From: Chersky-267 sp963744115
GTDB lineage: Bacteria; Chloroflexota; Limnocylindria; Limnocylindrales; CSP1-4
Direction of reading: 5' to 3'
DNA length: 64,000 nt
Assembly (NCBI GenBank): GCA_963744115.1
Contig: CAVUSI010000002.1
Span: 558,001 to 622,000, forward strand
How positions within the stretch are numbered: the first letter of the stretch is position 1; each line of letters begins with the position of its first letter. Positions 26,061 through 33,772 of this stretch are shown here, in pieces. The position numbers and the translations under genes were made by a program. Under the pieces are notes generated by a model. That model was given only the letters and a program-made list of their open reading frames with translations. It made no database searches and was not told the DNA's origin.

Positions 26061-27133
26061 TGCTTGCTCCCGCCACCGATCTTGAGCGCGGCACCGGACA
26101 GGACCGGATCGCCGTGCAGGTCGCGGACGAGCTCGTGGATCGGCCGGACGGCGGTCATGAGCGCCGTGAACTGCTCGATCGTGATCGACTGCTCGCCGTC
26201 GGACAGGGCTTCGTCCGGACGCGGATGGACCTCGACCATGACCCCGTCCGCACCGGCCGCGACGGCGGCCAGGGCCATCGGCTTGATCAGCCAGCGCTTG
26301 CCCGTCGCATGGCTCGGGTCGACGATGACCGGCAGGTGGGTCAGGTGGTGGAGGAGCGGGATGGCCGCCAGGTCGAGCGTGTTCCGGGTGTAGGTCTCGA
26401 ACGTCCGGATCCCGCGTTCGCACAGGATGACGTTCGGGTTGCCCGAGCTGACGATGTACTCCGCGCTCATCAGCCACTCCTCGATGGTGGCGCCGTACCC
26501 GCGCTTGAGCATGACCGGCCGGGTGACCCGTCCGACGGCGGTGAGGAGCGAGTAGTTCTGCATGTTGCGGGTGCCGACCTGGAGGATGTCGGCGTACTCG
26601 GCCACGATGTCGACCTGGTTCGGCTCCATGACCTCGGTGATCACCGGCAGGCCGGTCCGGTCGCGCGCCTCGGCCAGGTAGCGGAGCGCCTCGACACCCA
26701 GGCCCTGGAACGAGTAGGGGCTGGTCCGGGGCTTGAACGCGCCGCCTCGGATGATCGTGGCCCCGCCCGCGACCACCCCGTCGACGGTCTCCATCAGCTG
26801 ATCGCGGTTCTCGATCGAGCACGGCCCGGCCATCATCGTCAGCGAGCCGTCGCCGATCGTCGCGCCGAGGACCCGGATGACGGTGTCCTCGGGATGGAAC
26901 TCGCGCGAGGTCAGCTTGAACGGCCGGCTGATCGGGGTGACCGTCTCGACCCCGGGCAGCGCCTCGAGCCGGCTCATCAGGACCGGCTTGCGCGGCCCGA
27001 TCTCGCCGACGACCGCGATGACGACCCGCTCAGTGCCTTCGTGGTCGTACGGGGTCAGGCCCTCGGTCAGGATGAGGTTCTTGACGCCGATGATCTCGGC
27101 CTCGCTGGCGCTGACCGCCATCACCACGAACAT
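26057..27133 (-). CDS. aroF: 3-deoxy-7-phosphoheptulonate synthase (DAHP synthase, type I-beta)
   Basis: Commits PEP and erythrose 4-phosphate to the shikimate pathway. The 358-residue protein has an N-terminal ferredoxin-like domain (about residues 1-70) that in Thermotoga-type enzymes gives feedback control by Tyr and Phe. The catalytic barrel follows, with G-P-C-S-I-E-N (metal-binding Cys), R-G-G-A-F-K-P-R-T-S-P-Y-S-F-Q-G, and D-P-S-H-A-T-G. It is the first gene of a seven-gene operon and lies behind a probable Phe/Tyr attenuator, so both its synthesis and its activity could respond to aromatic amino acids. ATG at 27133 lies a few bases after AGGAAGGA. Confidence 0.96.
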   Translation of the reverse strand: MFVVMAVSASEAEIIGVKNLILTEGLTPYDHEGTERVVIAVVGEIGPRKPVLMSRLEALPGVETVTPISRPFKLTSREFHPEDTVIRVLGATIGDGSLTMMAGPCSIENRDQLMETVDGVVAGGATIIRGGAFKPRTSPYSFQGLGVEALRYLAEARDRTGLPVITEVMEPNQVDIVAEYADILQVGTRNMQNYSLLTAVGRVTRPVMLKRGYGATIEEWLMSAEYIVSSGNPNVILCERGIRTFETYTRNTLDLAAIPLLHHLTHLPVIVDPSHATGKRWLIKPMALAAVAAGADGVMVEVHPRPDEALSDGEQSITIEQFTALMTAVRPIHELVRDLHGDPVLSGAALKIGGGSKH

Positions 27134-27170
27134 CCGTGCGCGTCCTTCCTGAAGGTGGCGGGTCCGGCCG

Positions 27171-27207
27171 GGACAAAGAAAAAAGCAGAGGTCGTGACCT
27201 CTGCTTT
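27171..27207 (-). terminator. Intrinsic terminator in the aroF leader
   Basis: A perfect 12-base inverted repeat: 27182-27193 pairs with 27196-27207 (core GCAGAGGTC). On the reverse strand it is followed by TTTTTTCTTT. It lies 38 bases before the aroF start, so it must be bypassed for aro expression. This is the terminator arm of the proposed attenuator. Confidence 0.9.
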
Positions 27208-27261
27208 CCCCGGCACGACCCGTGCTCCCGGGCCTAGGCTCCGGGAACGATCATGCCGGGG
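27190..27261 (-). promoter_or_regulatory. Attenuator region: alternative stems before aroF
   Basis: Three mutually exclusive pairings can be drawn. GGTCGTG (27214-27220, reverse strand) pairs with CACGACC (27190-27196), which would break the terminator. CCCCGGCA (27254-27261), in the last leader codons, pairs with TGCCGGGG (27208-27215), which overlaps the first and would let the terminator form. The terminator itself is the third. This is the logic of ribosome-controlled attenuation. Confidence 0.65.
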
Positions 27262-27286
27262 TGCGAAAGTAGAAGGTGTGGTTCAT
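27251..27286 (-). CDS. aroL-leader: aro operon leader peptide (MNHTFYFRTPA)
   Basis: An 11-codon frame, ATG at 27286 to TGA at 27251, with consecutive Phe-Tyr-Phe at codons 5-7. It lies directly between the promoter and the terminator and resembles the Phe-rich leader of pheA-type attenuators in form. No Shine-Dalgarno is present, but the -10 box ends only ten bases upstream, so the mRNA is expected to begin almost at the ATG (leaderless). Ribosome stalling at Phe/Tyr codons when those amino acids are scarce would free the antiterminator. Too short to be proved from sequence alone. Confidence 0.65.
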   Translation of the reverse strand: MNHTFYFRTPA

Positions 27287-27296
27287 GCGTGGGAGG

Positions 27297-27326
27297 AGGC
27301 TACGCGAGCGAGCCCGCCCGTGTCAA
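27297..27326 (-). promoter_or_regulatory. Promoter of the aro operon
   Basis: On the reverse strand TTGACA (27326-27321), an 18-base spacer, and TAGCCT (27302-27297). The -35 is a perfect consensus; the -10 is weaker. Confidence 0.65.
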
Positions 27327-27360
27327 CGACAGGAGCGGCCGTGCCCGCCCTCCGGACCGT

Positions 27361-27900
27361 GCGCCTAGCCGCGGTCGTGCCTAGCCGCGGTCGTGCCCAG
27401 CCGCGGTCGGCCCCTCGTGCGTGGCACGCTCAAACGGACCGACGGGCCCGTGACCCGCCCGCCGCCCAGCCGCGGTGGCCCCTCGTGCGTGGCACGCTCA
27501 AACGGACCGACGGGCCCGCGATCCGCCCGCCGCCCAGCCGCGCTCGTGCGTGGCACGCTCAACGGACCGACGGGCCCGTCGGATCGGTGCGGGCTGCGTT
27601 CGGGCTCACGACCAATGCCCGATGGTCCCATGCCCGATGGCCCGTGGCCGCATCGCCGATCGCCCGTTCGAGCGCAGCACGCACAGGCAGCGGTCCGCCC
27701 CGCACGAACAGCGGTCCGCCTCGCACGAACCGCGACCCGCCCGGCACGAACCACGGAGCGCAGCACGCACGAACCGCGCCGCCCCACGAACCGCGGAGTC
27801 CGCCCCCCGTACAGCGGTCCGCCCCCCGTACAGCGGTCCGCCCCCCGTACAGCGGTCCGCCCCACGAACAGCGGCCCGCCACTCGCGGCCGTGCCCGCCC
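27361..27900. repeat. GC-rich intergenic tandem repeats
   Basis: No convincing gene lies between the aro promoter and the tRNA-Ser at 28127. Three units of about 68 bases begin at 27396, 27465 and 27533 (each opening CCCAGCCGCG and containing GTGGCACGCTCAA and GGACCGACGGGCCCG). Short units follow, such as CCACGAACAGCGGTCCGCC variants, and three exact 19-base copies of GTACAGCGGTCCGCCCCCC at about 27809-27865. All six frames stay open only because of base composition. Residues encoded are Pro/Arg/Thr repeats without any domain. Confidence 0.8.
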
Positions 27901-28126
27901 TCCGGGCCGCGGTCGGGGCGTGGCACTCTCGGCCCGATCCGGAGACCGTGCCGTCAGCCCTCGGCACCACCGGGAGTGGCCGATTCGACCGACGGCACGC
28001 TCGACCCGACCGCCCGACCGGTCGTTCGGAGCTGCGGCTGTGCGCGGGTACGCTCCGGATCGGCCACTCGGAGTGGAGGCCGGTCGGGCCGACCGGGACC
28101 CCGTGCTAGAATGCCGCCCGTTCCAC

Positions 28127-28218
28127 GGAGAGGTCGCATAGAGGTCTAGTGCAGCGGTTTGCTAAACCGCCAAGTGGGGTAACCTGCTTCGAGGGTTCGA
28201 ATCCCTCCCTCTCCGCCA
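28127..28218 (+). tRNA. tRNA-Ser(GCU)
   Basis: Acceptor GGAGAGG pairs with CCTCTCC (28208-28214), then G and encoded CCA. Anticodon loop TTGCTAA gives GCT, reading AGC/AGU. A long variable arm is present. TAGAAT at 28107-28112 is a likely -10. Confidence 0.96.
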
Positions 28219-28237
28219 CTCCCGCCGGACATCGCGT

Positions 28238-28313
28238 GCGCCCGTAGCTCAGCGGATAGAGCGTCAGGTTGCGGACCTGAAGGTCGTGGGTTCGAGTCCC
28301 GCCGGGCGCGCCA
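28238..28313 (+). tRNA. tRNA-Arg(GCG)
   Basis: Acceptor GCGCCCG pairs with CGGGCGC (28303-28309), discriminator G, encoded CCA. The anticodon loop TTGCGGA gives GCG, reading CGC. It is unmodified at position 34, whereas most bacteria use an ACG anticodon edited to inosine for this box. Confidence 0.92.
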
Positions 28314-28418
28314 CTCTGCTCGAGGCAGGCACGGCGACGACGGCCCCCAGCGAGACGGGCGCCCTCAGAAGGATCGACCGAACCATCGCCTGATCGGACC
28401 ATCGCGTATCGTTCCGCG

Positions 28419-28733
28419 ATGACCGCTGTCGCCGCCCGCATCGCGAGGTTCCCGCTGTCGAAGGCGGCAGCGCTGTTCGCCGCCGCCCAGCTGGCCGACC
28501 TGGTGACCGCGTTGAACGTCACCCGGGAGCTCAATCCGATCGTCGCCGCGCTCGCGGCGATGCCCGGCGCGGGTCAGGTCGTCAAGGTCGCGCTGATCGT
28601 CTTCGTCATCTCTGTCGCACGCCTCGCCGATCAGCGGCGACCGGTCCTGGCCCGTCTCCTGCTCGGCTTCGGTGCGGTCGCCGGCTTGATCGGCGCGTTC
28701 ACCAACACGCCCTTCACCCCGTTCGTGAGCTGA
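28419..28733 (+). CDS. Small membrane protein of unknown function
   Basis: A 104-residue protein with three or four hydrophobic helices. The segment A-D-L-V-T-A-L-N-V-T-R-E-L-N-P-I-V resembles the DUF5658 pattern (an Asp/Thr helix followed by E-x-N-P), but I am not certain of the family. ATG at 28419 has no Shine-Dalgarno; TATCGT lies six bases upstream, so it may be leaderless. It ends 12 bases before the stop of the convergent gene. Confidence 0.55.
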   Translation: MTAVAARIARFPLSKAAALFAAAQLADLVTALNVTRELNPIVAALAAMPGAGQVVKVALIVFVISVARLADQRRPVLARLLLGFGAVAGLIGAFTNTPFTPFVS

Positions 28734-28745
28734 GCCGGAAGCGCC

Positions 28746-29195
28746 CTACCCGACCAGCCGGCGCCACGGATCGAGGAATTCGTCGGTCTCGAGCTCGAGC
28801 CAGCGCACGACATAGGCCGCGAGCAGCGGCGACGTCAGCAGGCGGTCGTCCAGCGTCACGACCGGGTCGCCTCCGGTCCCCATCGGCGGGAGTGCCTCTC
28901 GGGCGAACGACTCGGCCAGGACCTGGTGGCTGATCACCGGCTCGAGGTGTCCGCGGATCGCTTCGACCCAGCGATGGAAGCACTTCCGTCGCCAGGCGGC
29001 GGGCCGGTTGGAGCGGATCATCCAGAAAATGGCCGCACCGTCCGCCAGTGTGGCGGCGGATCTGGACGCCGACCCGGCCCCCAGTCCGGTTCGGGCGGCG
29101 TTCACGACCCGTCCGCGACGGAGAGCGAGACGGCCGGGTGATCCTCGAAGGACCGTCCGTCGCCCGCGCTCGCCGGTCGGCGTCGATGCGACCAT
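28746..29195 (-). CDS. Hypothetical protein
   Basis: A 149-residue frame I do not recognise. The last ~100 residues look protein-like: W-M-I-R-S-N-R-P-A-A-W-R-R-K-C-F-H-R-W-V followed by a charged helix and L-E-L-E-T-D-E-F-L-D-P-W-R. The first ~45 residues are Arg/Ala/Gly-rich and may not be translated, so the true start could be farther in. It is divergent from the dehydrogenase gene. Confidence 0.4.
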   Translation of the reverse strand: MVASTPTGERGRRTVLRGSPGRLALRRGRVVNAARTGLGAGSASRSAATLADGAAIFWMIRSNRPAAWRRKCFHRWVEAIRGHLEPVISHQVLAESFAREALPPMGTGGDPVVTLDDRLLTSPLLAAYVVRWLELETDEFLDPWRRLVG

Positions 29196-29332
29196 GTGCC
29201 GAGACTCGGGCTCGAGGATGAACGACCCGTCTCCGTCGGGTCATCGTCCGGTCAACATGGGCGCCGGGCGACCGCGCAGGGGTCCGCCGCATCATCATCA
29301 GGTCGACGGCGACCGGAGCGAGGAGGAGAGCT

Positions 29333-30214
29333 ATGGAGCGGATCGGTTTCGTCGGACTCGGGACGATGGGGGAGGCGATGGCCGGTCATCTCGCTCGCGC
29401 CGGTCACCCGCTCACGGTCTGGAACCGGAGCCCGGGTCGGACGGCCGCGCTCGTCGCCGGCGGAGCGACCGTCACGACCACCCCGGCCGACCTCGCCGCG
29501 GCCAGTGACGTCGTCGTCGTGTGCGTGTCGGACACGCCGGACGTCGAAGGCGTCCTCTTCGCGCCCGATGGAGTCGCAGCCGGGGCACGTCCGGGTACCC
29601 TCGTGATCGACTGCTCGACGATCGCCCCCGGAGCGACCCGCGACTTCGGCGAGCGTCTCGCCTCGCTCGGAGTCGCCATGGTCGACGCACCGGTGTCGGG
29701 CGGCTCGGAAGGCGCGCAGAAGGCAACGTTGACGATCTTCGTCGGCGGTGCCTCGGCGGACGTCGAGCGGGCGCGACCCGTCCTGTCCCGGCTGGGGACG
29801 ACGGTGACCCACGTCGGCCCGCTCGGAGCGGGGCAGGCGGTCAAGGCGGTCAACCAGGTCATCCTCGCCGGGACCTATCTCGGGGTCGCCGAAGGGATCG
29901 TCCTCGCCATGAAGGCCGGACTCGACGTCGAGCAGGTCGTGGGGGCGCTCGGCGGCGGGGCCGCCCAAAGCTGGGTGCTCGCCAACCGAAGTGGACGGAT
30001 GCAGGCCAACGACTACCCGCTCGGGTTCAAGGTCGCGCTGCACCTGAAGGACCTGCGGATCGCGCTCGGACTGGCCGACGAGGTGGGAGCGGACCTCCCG
30101 ATCACCCGGATGTGCGCCGAGATCGAGGACGCGGTCGTCGCGGCGGGCCACGGCGACGACGACGTGTCCGCGGTGGCGCGCGATATCCGTCGACGGTCGG
30201 CCATGCCGAGCTGA
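29333..30214 (+). CDS. NAD(P)-dependent beta-hydroxyacid dehydrogenase
   Basis: A 293-residue enzyme of the 3-hydroxyisobutyrate dehydrogenase / tartronate semialdehyde reductase family. It has the N-terminal dinucleotide fold G-L-G-T-M-G-E-A-M-A, D-A-P-V-S-G-G (substrate loop), and K-A-V-N-Q with the catalytic Lys near residue 170. N-R-S just after the second strand suggests NADP as cofactor. The exact substrate cannot be read from the sequence. GGAGGAGAG lies just before the ATG. The gene stands alone, with no pathway partner beside it. Confidence 0.88.
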   Translation: MERIGFVGLGTMGEAMAGHLARAGHPLTVWNRSPGRTAALVAGGATVTTTPADLAAASDVVVVCVSDTPDVEGVLFAPDGVAAGARPGTLVIDCSTIAPGATRDFGERLASLGVAMVDAPVSGGSEGAQKATLTIFVGGASADVERARPVLSRLGTTVTHVGPLGAGQAVKAVNQVILAGTYLGVAEGIVLAMKAGLDVEQVVGALGGGAAQSWVLANRSGRMQANDYPLGFKVALHLKDLRIALGLADEVGADLPITRMCAEIEDAVVAAGHGDDDVSAVARDIRRRSAMPS

Positions 30215-30342
30215 CCCAGCGACCTCGGATCCGCCGCGAACCGCGGCTCCGCGAACGGGCGGCCGTCGACGGTCGGCCACCGGCGCGGTCGGCTCGCAGG
30301 TCGCCGTTCGCATCGCTGCATCGCTGGCCCGACCCGACCGTC

Positions 30343-30371
30343 TTGACGCTTGGCGATCGGACAGGCATCGT
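30343..30371 (+). promoter_or_regulatory. Possible promoter of the secreted metallophosphatase
   Basis: TTGACG (30343-30348), 17 bases, CATCGT (30366-30371). A GC-rich hairpin (GCCGCCGGC / GCCGGCGGC around 30376-30394) follows inside the leader. The -10 is poor, so this is tentative. Confidence 0.35.
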
Positions 30372-30419
30372 TGCGCCGCCGGCAAGCCGGCGGCTTGACG
30401 GTCGGCACGGGGGTCCGCC

Positions 30420-32462
30420 ATGAACAGGGTCAGACGACCGAGGATCGTCGCACTCGTCGCCGCGGTCCTGCTCGGCGCGTCCGGCCTCGGCGCCCCGGCC
30501 GACGTCCAGGCCGACACGACCCTGACATTCCAGGCCACGGCCGACGCTCAGGTCTACTCGTCGAACCCATCGACCAACTACGGGACCCTCGCCACGCTCC
30601 GGACGCGCGAAGGGAGCGGCACGAGCAGCGACCCCGTCTACCGGACCTATCTGCGGTTCGACGTGTCGGGACTGTCCGGAACGGTCACGAGCGTCTCGCT
30701 CCGACTGTCGGTCAGCGATGCCAGTGCGAACAGCCAGGGGGTCTACGCGGTCGCCGGCGGATGGACCGAGACCGGCCTCACCTATGCCAACGCGCCGTCG
30801 ATCGGCGGGACCGCGCTCGGGACGGCGATCCTCAAGTCGGTCGGCTCGAACGACGTCGTCCTAGTGCCGTCCACGGTGTCCGGGAACGGCACCGTCTGGC
30901 TCGGGATGCGCAGCGCCGCCACGGACAGCGCCATCTTCTCGAGTCGAGAGGGGGCGGCCGCGCCCCAGCTCCTGGTGACCGTCGGAACCGTCAGCGCGCC
31001 GCCGGTCGCGGCGTTCGGCGGGTCGCCCACGAGTGGGGATGCACCGCTCACCGTCGCATTCAGCGACGCCTCGACGAACGGTCCGACGAGCTGGGCGTGG
31101 GACTTCGGCGACCCCGGCTCGGGCGCGGCGAACACGTCCACGATGAAGAACCCGACGCACACCTATGCCGACCCGGGGACGTACGACGTCACCCTGACCG
31201 TCGCGAACACGCTCGGCACGAGCGACCCGCTGGTCAGGACGGCCTTCGTGACGGTGACGACGCCACCCCCGCCGGTCGCACCGGTCGCGGCATTCAGCGG
31301 CTCGCCGCGAAGCGGGACCGCGCCCCGCAAGGTCGACTTCTCCGATGCCTCGTCCAACGGCCCGACGAGCTGGGCGTGGGACTTCGGCGACCCCGGCTCG
31401 GGCGCGTCGAACACCTCGTCCGCTCGCAACCCGAGTCACACGTACGCGAGCCCGGGGACGTACGACGTGACCCTGACGGCATCGAACAGCGCCGGCCCCG
31501 GGGCCCCGCTCACCAAGACGGGCTACATCACCGTGACCCCGGTGTCCTCCGGCGACGCGGTCCTGGTCGGCGCCGGCGATATCGCCGACTGCGGGCGGAC
31601 CCAGGACTCGAAGACCGAGGCGTTGCTGGCGGGGATCGCCGGGACGGTCTTCGCGGCTGGGGATCTGACGTACCCGAACGGGACGACCTCGGAGTTCGCG
31701 AACTGCTACGGCCCGACCTGGGGCCTGGAGAAGGCGCGGACCCGGCCGATCGTCGGCAACCACGAGTACAACACCAGCGGCGCGGCGCCGTACTACGCGT
31801 ACTGGGGAGCCGCAGCCGGCGATCCGAGCAAGGGCTACTACAGCTACGACATCGGCGGCTGGCACGCGGTCGTGCTCAACGCCAACTGTTCCAAGGCGGG
31901 CGGATGCGGCGCAGGATCGGCCCAGGAGCGCTGGCTGTCAGCCGACCTCCAGTCGAGCTCGGCGCAGTGCACGATCGCGTTCTGGCACCAGGTGAGGTTC
32001 AGCTCGACTCGCTCGTCGCCCGATGGCGCCACGCTCGCGCTGTGGCAGGACCTCTACAACAACGGGGCCGAGGTCGTCATCGGCGGGCACTACCACAACT
32101 ACGAGCGGTTCGCGCCTCAGACGCCGACCGGGCTGGCCGACCCGGCGACCGGGATCCGCGAGTTCGTGGTCGGGACCGGTGGAGCGGGCCTCGGGGGCTT
32201 CAAGAGCACGACGATGGCCAACAGCCAGGTCAAGGACCGCTCGACCTACGGCGTCCTCAAGCTCACCTTGCACTCGTCGAGCTACGACTGGCAGTTCATC
32301 CCGATCGCCGGCCAGTCGTTCACCGACAGCGGCACGGGGAGCTGCCACGGCCGACCGGGTCAGGCCAGCCAGGTCATCCGACGGGCACCGGGCCCCGCCG
32401 CCGACGTCGCCGCGCCCGATGACGGCGCGGTCGTGGTCCCCGATCCGGACGATCCGGAGTGA
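30420..32462 (+). CDS. Secreted metallophosphatase with CBM96-like and two PKD domains
   Basis: A 680-residue secreted protein. A signal peptide (about 1-31) is followed by a DNRLRE/CBM96-like beta-sandwich (about 35-190; Y-L-R-F-D-V-S-G-L). Two PKD domains (about 195-285 and 290-375) each carry W-A-W-D-F-G-D-P-G-S-G and H-T-Y-A-x-P-G-T-Y-D-V-T-L-T. The C-terminal calcineurin-like phosphoesterase (about 380-635) has the metal motifs G-D-I-A, G-D-L-T-Y, G-N-H-E-Y and G-H-Y-H-N-Y-E-R, closest to purple acid phosphatases. It would release phosphate outside the cell, the other domains perhaps holding it on polysaccharide. The tail is Pro/Asp-rich. Confidence 0.88.
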   Translation: MNRVRRPRIVALVAAVLLGASGLGAPADVQADTTLTFQATADAQVYSSNPSTNYGTLATLRTREGSGTSSDPVYRTYLRFDVSGLSGTVTSVSLRLSVSDASANSQGVYAVAGGWTETGLTYANAPSIGGTALGTAILKSVGSNDVVLVPSTVSGNGTVWLGMRSAATDSAIFSSREGAAAPQLLVTVGTVSAPPVAAFGGSPTSGDAPLTVAFSDASTNGPTSWAWDFGDPGSGAANTSTMKNPTHTYADPGTYDVTLTVANTLGTSDPLVRTAFVTVTTPPPPVAPVAAFSGSPRSGTAPRKVDFSDASSNGPTSWAWDFGDPGSGASNTSSARNPSHTYASPGTYDVTLTASNSAGPGAPLTKTGYITVTPVSSGDAVLVGAGDIADCGRTQDSKTEALLAGIAGTVFAAGDLTYPNGTTSEFANCYGPTWGLEKARTRPIVGNHEYNTSGAAPYYAYWGAAAGDPSKGYYSYDIGGWHAVVLNANCSKAGGCGAGSAQERWLSADLQSSSAQCTIAFWHQVRFSSTRSSPDGATLALWQDLYNNGAEVVIGGHYHNYERFAPQTPTGLADPATGIREFVVGTGGAGLGGFKSTTMANSQVKDRSTYGVLKLTLHSSSYDWQFIPIAGQSFTDSGTGSCHGRPGQASQVIRRAPGPAADVAAPDDGAVVVPDPDDPE

Positions 32463-32489
32463 TCGAGCGGGCGATCGACGCCCCCGCCG

Positions 32490-33683
32490 TCAGGCCGGCG
32501 TGAGCGACGGCGTCCCGAGGAGCAACAGTGGCTCGCCGAGCTTGCCCGAGTAGTTCGGGCGGAACCGGTCGAGGTCGTACAGCCGATCGACGTCGACCGT
32601 CCGTGGACCGAGGGCCGGATCCGGCATCGTCGTGTGGGCGTAGTGACCGCTGCGGATCGCCACCATCCGACCGTGCTGGCCGTCCGCGATGAGGTCCATC
32701 GCCACGTTGGCGAACGTCATCGCGACCATCTGGTCGAGCGAATCCGCCTCGCCGCTGCGCAGGTCGTAGGTCAGCTCGCTCGACACCGACTCGATCCCGG
32801 TCCGGGCGCGGATCTCGCCGGCGAGCGCCTCGCCGACGTTGACCTTGTGGCGGTGGCCGTACGAATCCGCCTCGCCGTATTCGGCCAGCGAGCCGCCCTG
32901 CCACATCGCGCCCTCGGCCGCGATCACGAAGGCGTAGTGACTGGGGTTGAGCCGATGGTCGTCGGCCAGGACCGTGACGAGCCGGTCGAGGTCGAACGGG
33001 GACTCGGGGATGAGACACCGGCCGGAGGTCACGTACGCGGTGAACAGGGCGGAGAAGCCGGCATCGCGTCCGAAGATCCGGAACACGCCGATCCGCTCAT
33101 GCGATCCGAGTGTCGTCCGCTGCCGGTTGATGAGCTCCTTGGCCCGGGTGATGGCCGACGAAAAGCCGATGCAGTACTCGGTCCCCTGGACGTCGTTATC
33201 CATCGTCTTCGGGATCGCCACGACCGGGATCCCCTGGCTGGACAGGACTTCAGCGAAGCTGAGGGTGTCGTCACCGCCGATCGCGACGACGTAGTCGAGC
33301 CCGAGCGACGCGATATGGTCGAGGACGAGCGGGGTGAGGTCGTACAGGTCGTCGCCGGTCGCGTATCCTGCGGCCCGGTCGGCCGACAGCCACGGCGGGA
33401 GGTTCTTCGCCCGCATCTTCCGCGGGTTGGTCCGGGAGGTGTGGAGCCAGGTCCCGCCGGTCCGGTCGATCGTCCGGGTGTTGATCCGGTCGAGTTGCCG
33501 GAGGTAGTCGTGGTCGAGCTCGGGCCCGGCCTGCATGTGGGTCAGACCCTCCCAGCCGCGGCGGATCCCGATCACCTCGTAGCCCAGCTCGGTCGATCGG
33601 TAGACCACGCTCTTGATGACCGAGTTGAGGCCGGGCACGTCGCCGCCTCCGGTGAGGACCCCGATCCTCCGCTTCCGGGCCAT
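32490..33683 (-). CDS. pfkA: 6-phosphofructokinase, probably pyrophosphate-dependent
   Basis: A 397-residue member of the phosphofructokinase family that phosphorylates fructose 6-phosphate. The N-terminus has G-G-G-D-V-P-G-L-N, the active site P-K-T-M-D-N-D at 158-164 (catalytic Asp162), and G-G-D-D-T at 136-140. In ATP-dependent enzymes the second Asp of GGDD and the Lys of PKT are both Gly; Asp139 and Lys159 here are the residues known to favour pyrophosphate as donor. It could then work in both directions. A purine-rich AGGAGA lies before the ATG. It is divergent from the deaminase-like gene. Confidence 0.88.
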   Translation of the reverse strand: MARKRRIGVLTGGGDVPGLNSVIKSVVYRSTELGYEVIGIRRGWEGLTHMQAGPELDHDYLRQLDRINTRTIDRTGGTWLHTSRTNPRKMRAKNLPPWLSADRAAGYATGDDLYDLTPLVLDHIASLGLDYVVAIGGDDTLSFAEVLSSQGIPVVAIPKTMDNDVQGTEYCIGFSSAITRAKELINRQRTTLGSHERIGVFRIFGRDAGFSALFTAYVTSGRCLIPESPFDLDRLVTVLADDHRLNPSHYAFVIAAEGAMWQGGSLAEYGEADSYGHRHKVNVGEALAGEIRARTGIESVSSELTYDLRSGEADSLDQMVAMTFANVAMDLIADGQHGRMVAIRSGHYAHTTMPDPALGPRTVDVDRLYDLDRFRPNYSGKLGEPLLLLGTPSLTPA

Positions 33684-33772
33684 GGCCGAATCTCCTGTCG
33701 CGCTGCTCGTCTTGCCGTTCGAATCCTAGACCGACCCGTCGAGTGGCGTGGACCGACCTGTATCATCCCGCC

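Noticed and set aside
27396..27865. CRISPR array
   Set aside because: Units are of unequal type, without regular unique spacers, and no cas genes are near.
26060..28141. 693-codon forward frame over aroF and the repeat block
   Set aside because: Opposes aroF, crosses the terminator and consists of low-complexity residues.
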